From NCBI GenBank assembly GCA_913776405.1, contig CAJYOV010000104.1, forward strand, positions 1-13,664: a stretch of DNA of 13,664 bases, in the 5' to 3' direction. The stretch is from Pseudobdellovibrionaceae bacterium (lineage in GTDB: Bacteria > Bdellovibrionota > Bdellovibrionia > Bdellovibrionales > JAMPXM01). How positions within the stretch are numbered: position 1 is the stretch's first letter; every line of letters begins with the position of its first letter. Below are positions 13,301 through 13,664 of the stretch, piece after piece. The notes beneath the pieces are model-generated. The model did not search any database and was not told the DNA's origin. It was given only the letters and a program-made list of their open reading frames with translations. The position numbers were made by a program, and so were the translations under genes.

Positions 13301-13664
13301 CCCTATACGCGTCTCCAGAATTTAGGGACCAGACGCTACCGAGTGAAGCAGGATCTGTCCACGACAGAACGCCTGAGCCGTTTGTCGTGAGCAAGTAGCC
13401 GTTTGTGCCCGCAGTCGTTGGGAGAGTGAGGCCGTAGCTTGTGAAACCTGTGGGTGCAGCGACGGTGACTGTGCCACCCGCTGCGCCGTCTCTTAATTTC
13501 AACGAGTTGTTGAGTGTTGCGCTACTCGCAACAAAGCTGCCTGCAGAATCGCGTTTTACGATCGTGTCGACCGTGTTCGCGGCGGTTGCAGCGTTCGCCA
13601 AGTTTGCACCTGACGCGACGTTTGCGGCTGTGACGCCGCCGACTTGCACGACGGTCGCTGCGGC
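10335..13664 (-). CDS. Fibre gene 1: VGIGT repeats, YadA-like beta-roll, S74 chaperone, coiled coil; N-terminus beyond window
   Basis: The frame is open from the right edge to TAA 10335, giving 1,109 residues. The GTG at 13649 is not the real start because homology to fibre gene 2 continues upstream of it (AAATVVQVGG versus AAATVAQVGG). In order: a shaft module; VGIGTSTPSDDLTV-type repeats (six in all); an NG-W motif ending in FCVGTTWTDL; a beta-roll of about 15 turns (NVGVGINAG, NVVLGRDAG, NIFIGSDSG and so on) resembling YadA-type heads; further VGIGT modules; then the S74 chaperone with SDRRLKKDI (Ser and Lys at visible residues 970 and 975), DRDQLGLIAQDVELVFPQAV and YKRVNYPMLVAPMVEA. The end is a heptad coiled coil. 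It is expected to be exported, trimeric and self-cleaving at the chaperone. Family members are annotated as tail-fibre-domain or cell-wall-anchor-like proteins. Its role in attachment is inferred. Confidence 0.85.
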   Translation of the reverse strand, partial: AAATVVQVGGVTAANVASGANLANAATAANTVDTIVKRDSAGSFVASSATLNNSLKLRDGAAGGTVTVAAPTGFTSYGLTLPTTAGTNGYLLTTNGSGVLSWTDPASLGSVWSLNSGDAYRATGKVGIGTSTPSDDLTVSKSDSGTRVRVINTDSTAARYPGLSLQNYNGGFAGYPGLSLINGRGSSSSPAATVSGDILGSISMMGVDSSGTTPVGARITSTAAETFSTGSGANLQFFTTQTTTTSPVARVTITSAGAVGVGTTTPATKLDVAGTLKIGSGGEACVAGINGALRFSSSKIQFCVGTTWTDLASGGSGATNIDGLSDAISNSTRQTVYLGANSGAASTTGTSNVGVGINAGLNITTGSENVVLGRDAGLGISNQQNNIFIGSDSGYALKAGTAGSYNVGIGRAAMFTNTGDTVGAYNVAVGMDAMKYGGYGNDNVAVGAGAGAGTKGVDSVYIGSGAGSDNLGDNSVVIGKNAGWVSTAAADNNVLIGKEVFFTNGGANTGANNTLVGAFSAAANQAHTGSNNVTLGAYTLNAVTSGANNTILGYNSGNTLTSGGSNILIGSNIQTPSATTSNYVSIGNLIYGNTSTSRVGVGTASPAYTLDVAGTINATGLKVNGTDVPTTSGPWAKVINDINYTGGNVGIGTTTPSVALDVVGDIRSSLGIYAPNGYLSRNLGATNNAAAPTYSFIYSGDTGFFEAGGAGSHAVGVSTAGAERMRIDPNGYVGIGTSTPTGALHVVGGTAAASTAGSNITLKAQDGGTGNMNGGSIVLTPGAKSGTGIGGSIAMSGDAYLSGNDGSFSVNEIISSNNGSTTVSSFTTTISNTPAANAVFASVGSQIVYNSTTNASTNSVLAFNGKTTVFGNSIQDALGGRFVVDNISFFGGTITNAKAGEFAVTGSKPITNGYGVYVGSIYATNKYSVYASDSTAPSYFAGRVGVGTTAPTEKLHVVGNVLADAYISTSDRRLKKDITPIQSALEKVMRLNGVAYRWIKPVSPEADRDQLGLIAQDVELVFPQAVTQSSDGYKRVNYPMLVAPMVEAVKELNASNIANAKTNHDQDRKIASLEERAATAEARVRQLEKQNAEFEARLRALEKTLRPAK
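10522..10811 (-). repeat. S74 chaperone-coding module, copy in fibre gene 1
   Basis: This is the partner of 5531-5820 at an offset of 4,991 bases, with no gaps. The strongest blocks encode the catalytic SDRRLKKDI, the GLIAQDVELVFP strand and the helix start VNYPMLVAP. Confidence 0.75.
11890..12665 (-). repeat. YadA-like beta-roll region of about 15 turns within fibre gene 1
   Basis: A degenerate repeat of about 14-20 residues has the core N-[VI]-x-[IVL]-G-x-x-[AS]-G. In order: TVYLGANSG, NVGVGINAG, NVVLGRDAG, NIFIGSDSG, NVGIGRAAM, NVAVGMDAM, NVAVGAGAG, SVYIGSGAG, SVVIGKNAG, NVLIGKEVF, NTLVGAFSA, NVTLGAYTL, NTILGYNSG, NILIGSNIQ, YVSIGNLIY. Such repeats fold as trimeric left-handed beta-rolls in YadA-type adhesin heads. 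Fibre gene 2 has no equivalent, so this block is the main difference between the two fibres. Confidence 0.75.
13357..13664 (-). repeat. 308-base module shared by the two fibre genes, copy in fibre gene 1
   Basis: This is the partner of 7959-8266, of exactly equal length up to the window edge. The alignment presumably extends further into the unseen part of the gene. Confidence 0.75.

Noticed and set aside
13649..13649. GTG at 13649 as the start of fibre gene 1
   Set aside because: Homology with fibre gene 2 continues upstream of it to the window edge, and no signal peptide follows it, so it is an internal Val codon.
5353..13664. Prophage or tailocin tail-fibre region
   Set aside because: Besides fibre-like domains there is no capsid, sheath, baseplate, terminase, lysis or integrase gene. 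The fibre and polyglycine proteins carry Sec signal peptides, which point to export by the cell.

Overview
The window looks like chromosomal DNA of a predatory or environmental Gram-negative bacterium of the Bdellovibrio type (Bdellovibrionota). The reasons are a roughly balanced base composition, lipoproteins with the FQNCS-type lipobox, a Cys-spaced secreted lipoprotein, and above all several kilobases of chimeric fibre proteins ending in self-cleaving S74 chaperone domains. No 16S or other phylogenetic marker is present, so this placement is an inference. No tRNA, rRNA, CRISPR array, insertion sequence or integrase was seen.

Left part (1-2360), mostly housekeeping. The 5' half of a DUF1704 / QEGLA-family gene runs leftward off the edge. 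Divergent from it is a plus-strand group: a Cys-rich lipoprotein (837-1637), the zinc protein YacG (1731-1937) and a 90-residue HU-type nucleoid protein (2009-2281) with its own plausible promoter. A strong terminator with T-tracts on both sides (2328-2360) separates HU from the converging minus-strand block.

Right part (2383-13664), all on the minus strand and read from right to left. (i) Fibre gene 1 (from beyond the right edge to 10335) has VGIGT repeat modules, a YadA-like beta-roll of about 15 turns, an S74 chaperone and a terminal coiled coil. (ii) Fibre gene 2 (10228 to 5353) has a signal peptide, an N-terminal beta domain, about ten VGIGT modules, an S74 chaperone and a coiled coil, but is split by a one-base frameshift near 6984-6988. 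(iii) Eleven bases later comes a secreted protein with a long polyglycine domain (5341-4166). (iv) Last is a lipoprotein with an Ig-like domain and a single CISCH haem-attachment motif (4023-2383), preceded by a cluster of GTGAGA repeats. The two fibres share alignable DNA modules, so this is a locus where recombination could build mosaic fibres.

The most interesting reading is that fibre gene 2 plus the polyglycine protein mimic the tail-fibre and polyglycine tip-adhesin pair (gp37/gp38) of T-even-like phages, reused as a cell-surface adhesin system. This is an inference from gene order and domain type. The frameshift must first be shown to be real and not a sequencing error.
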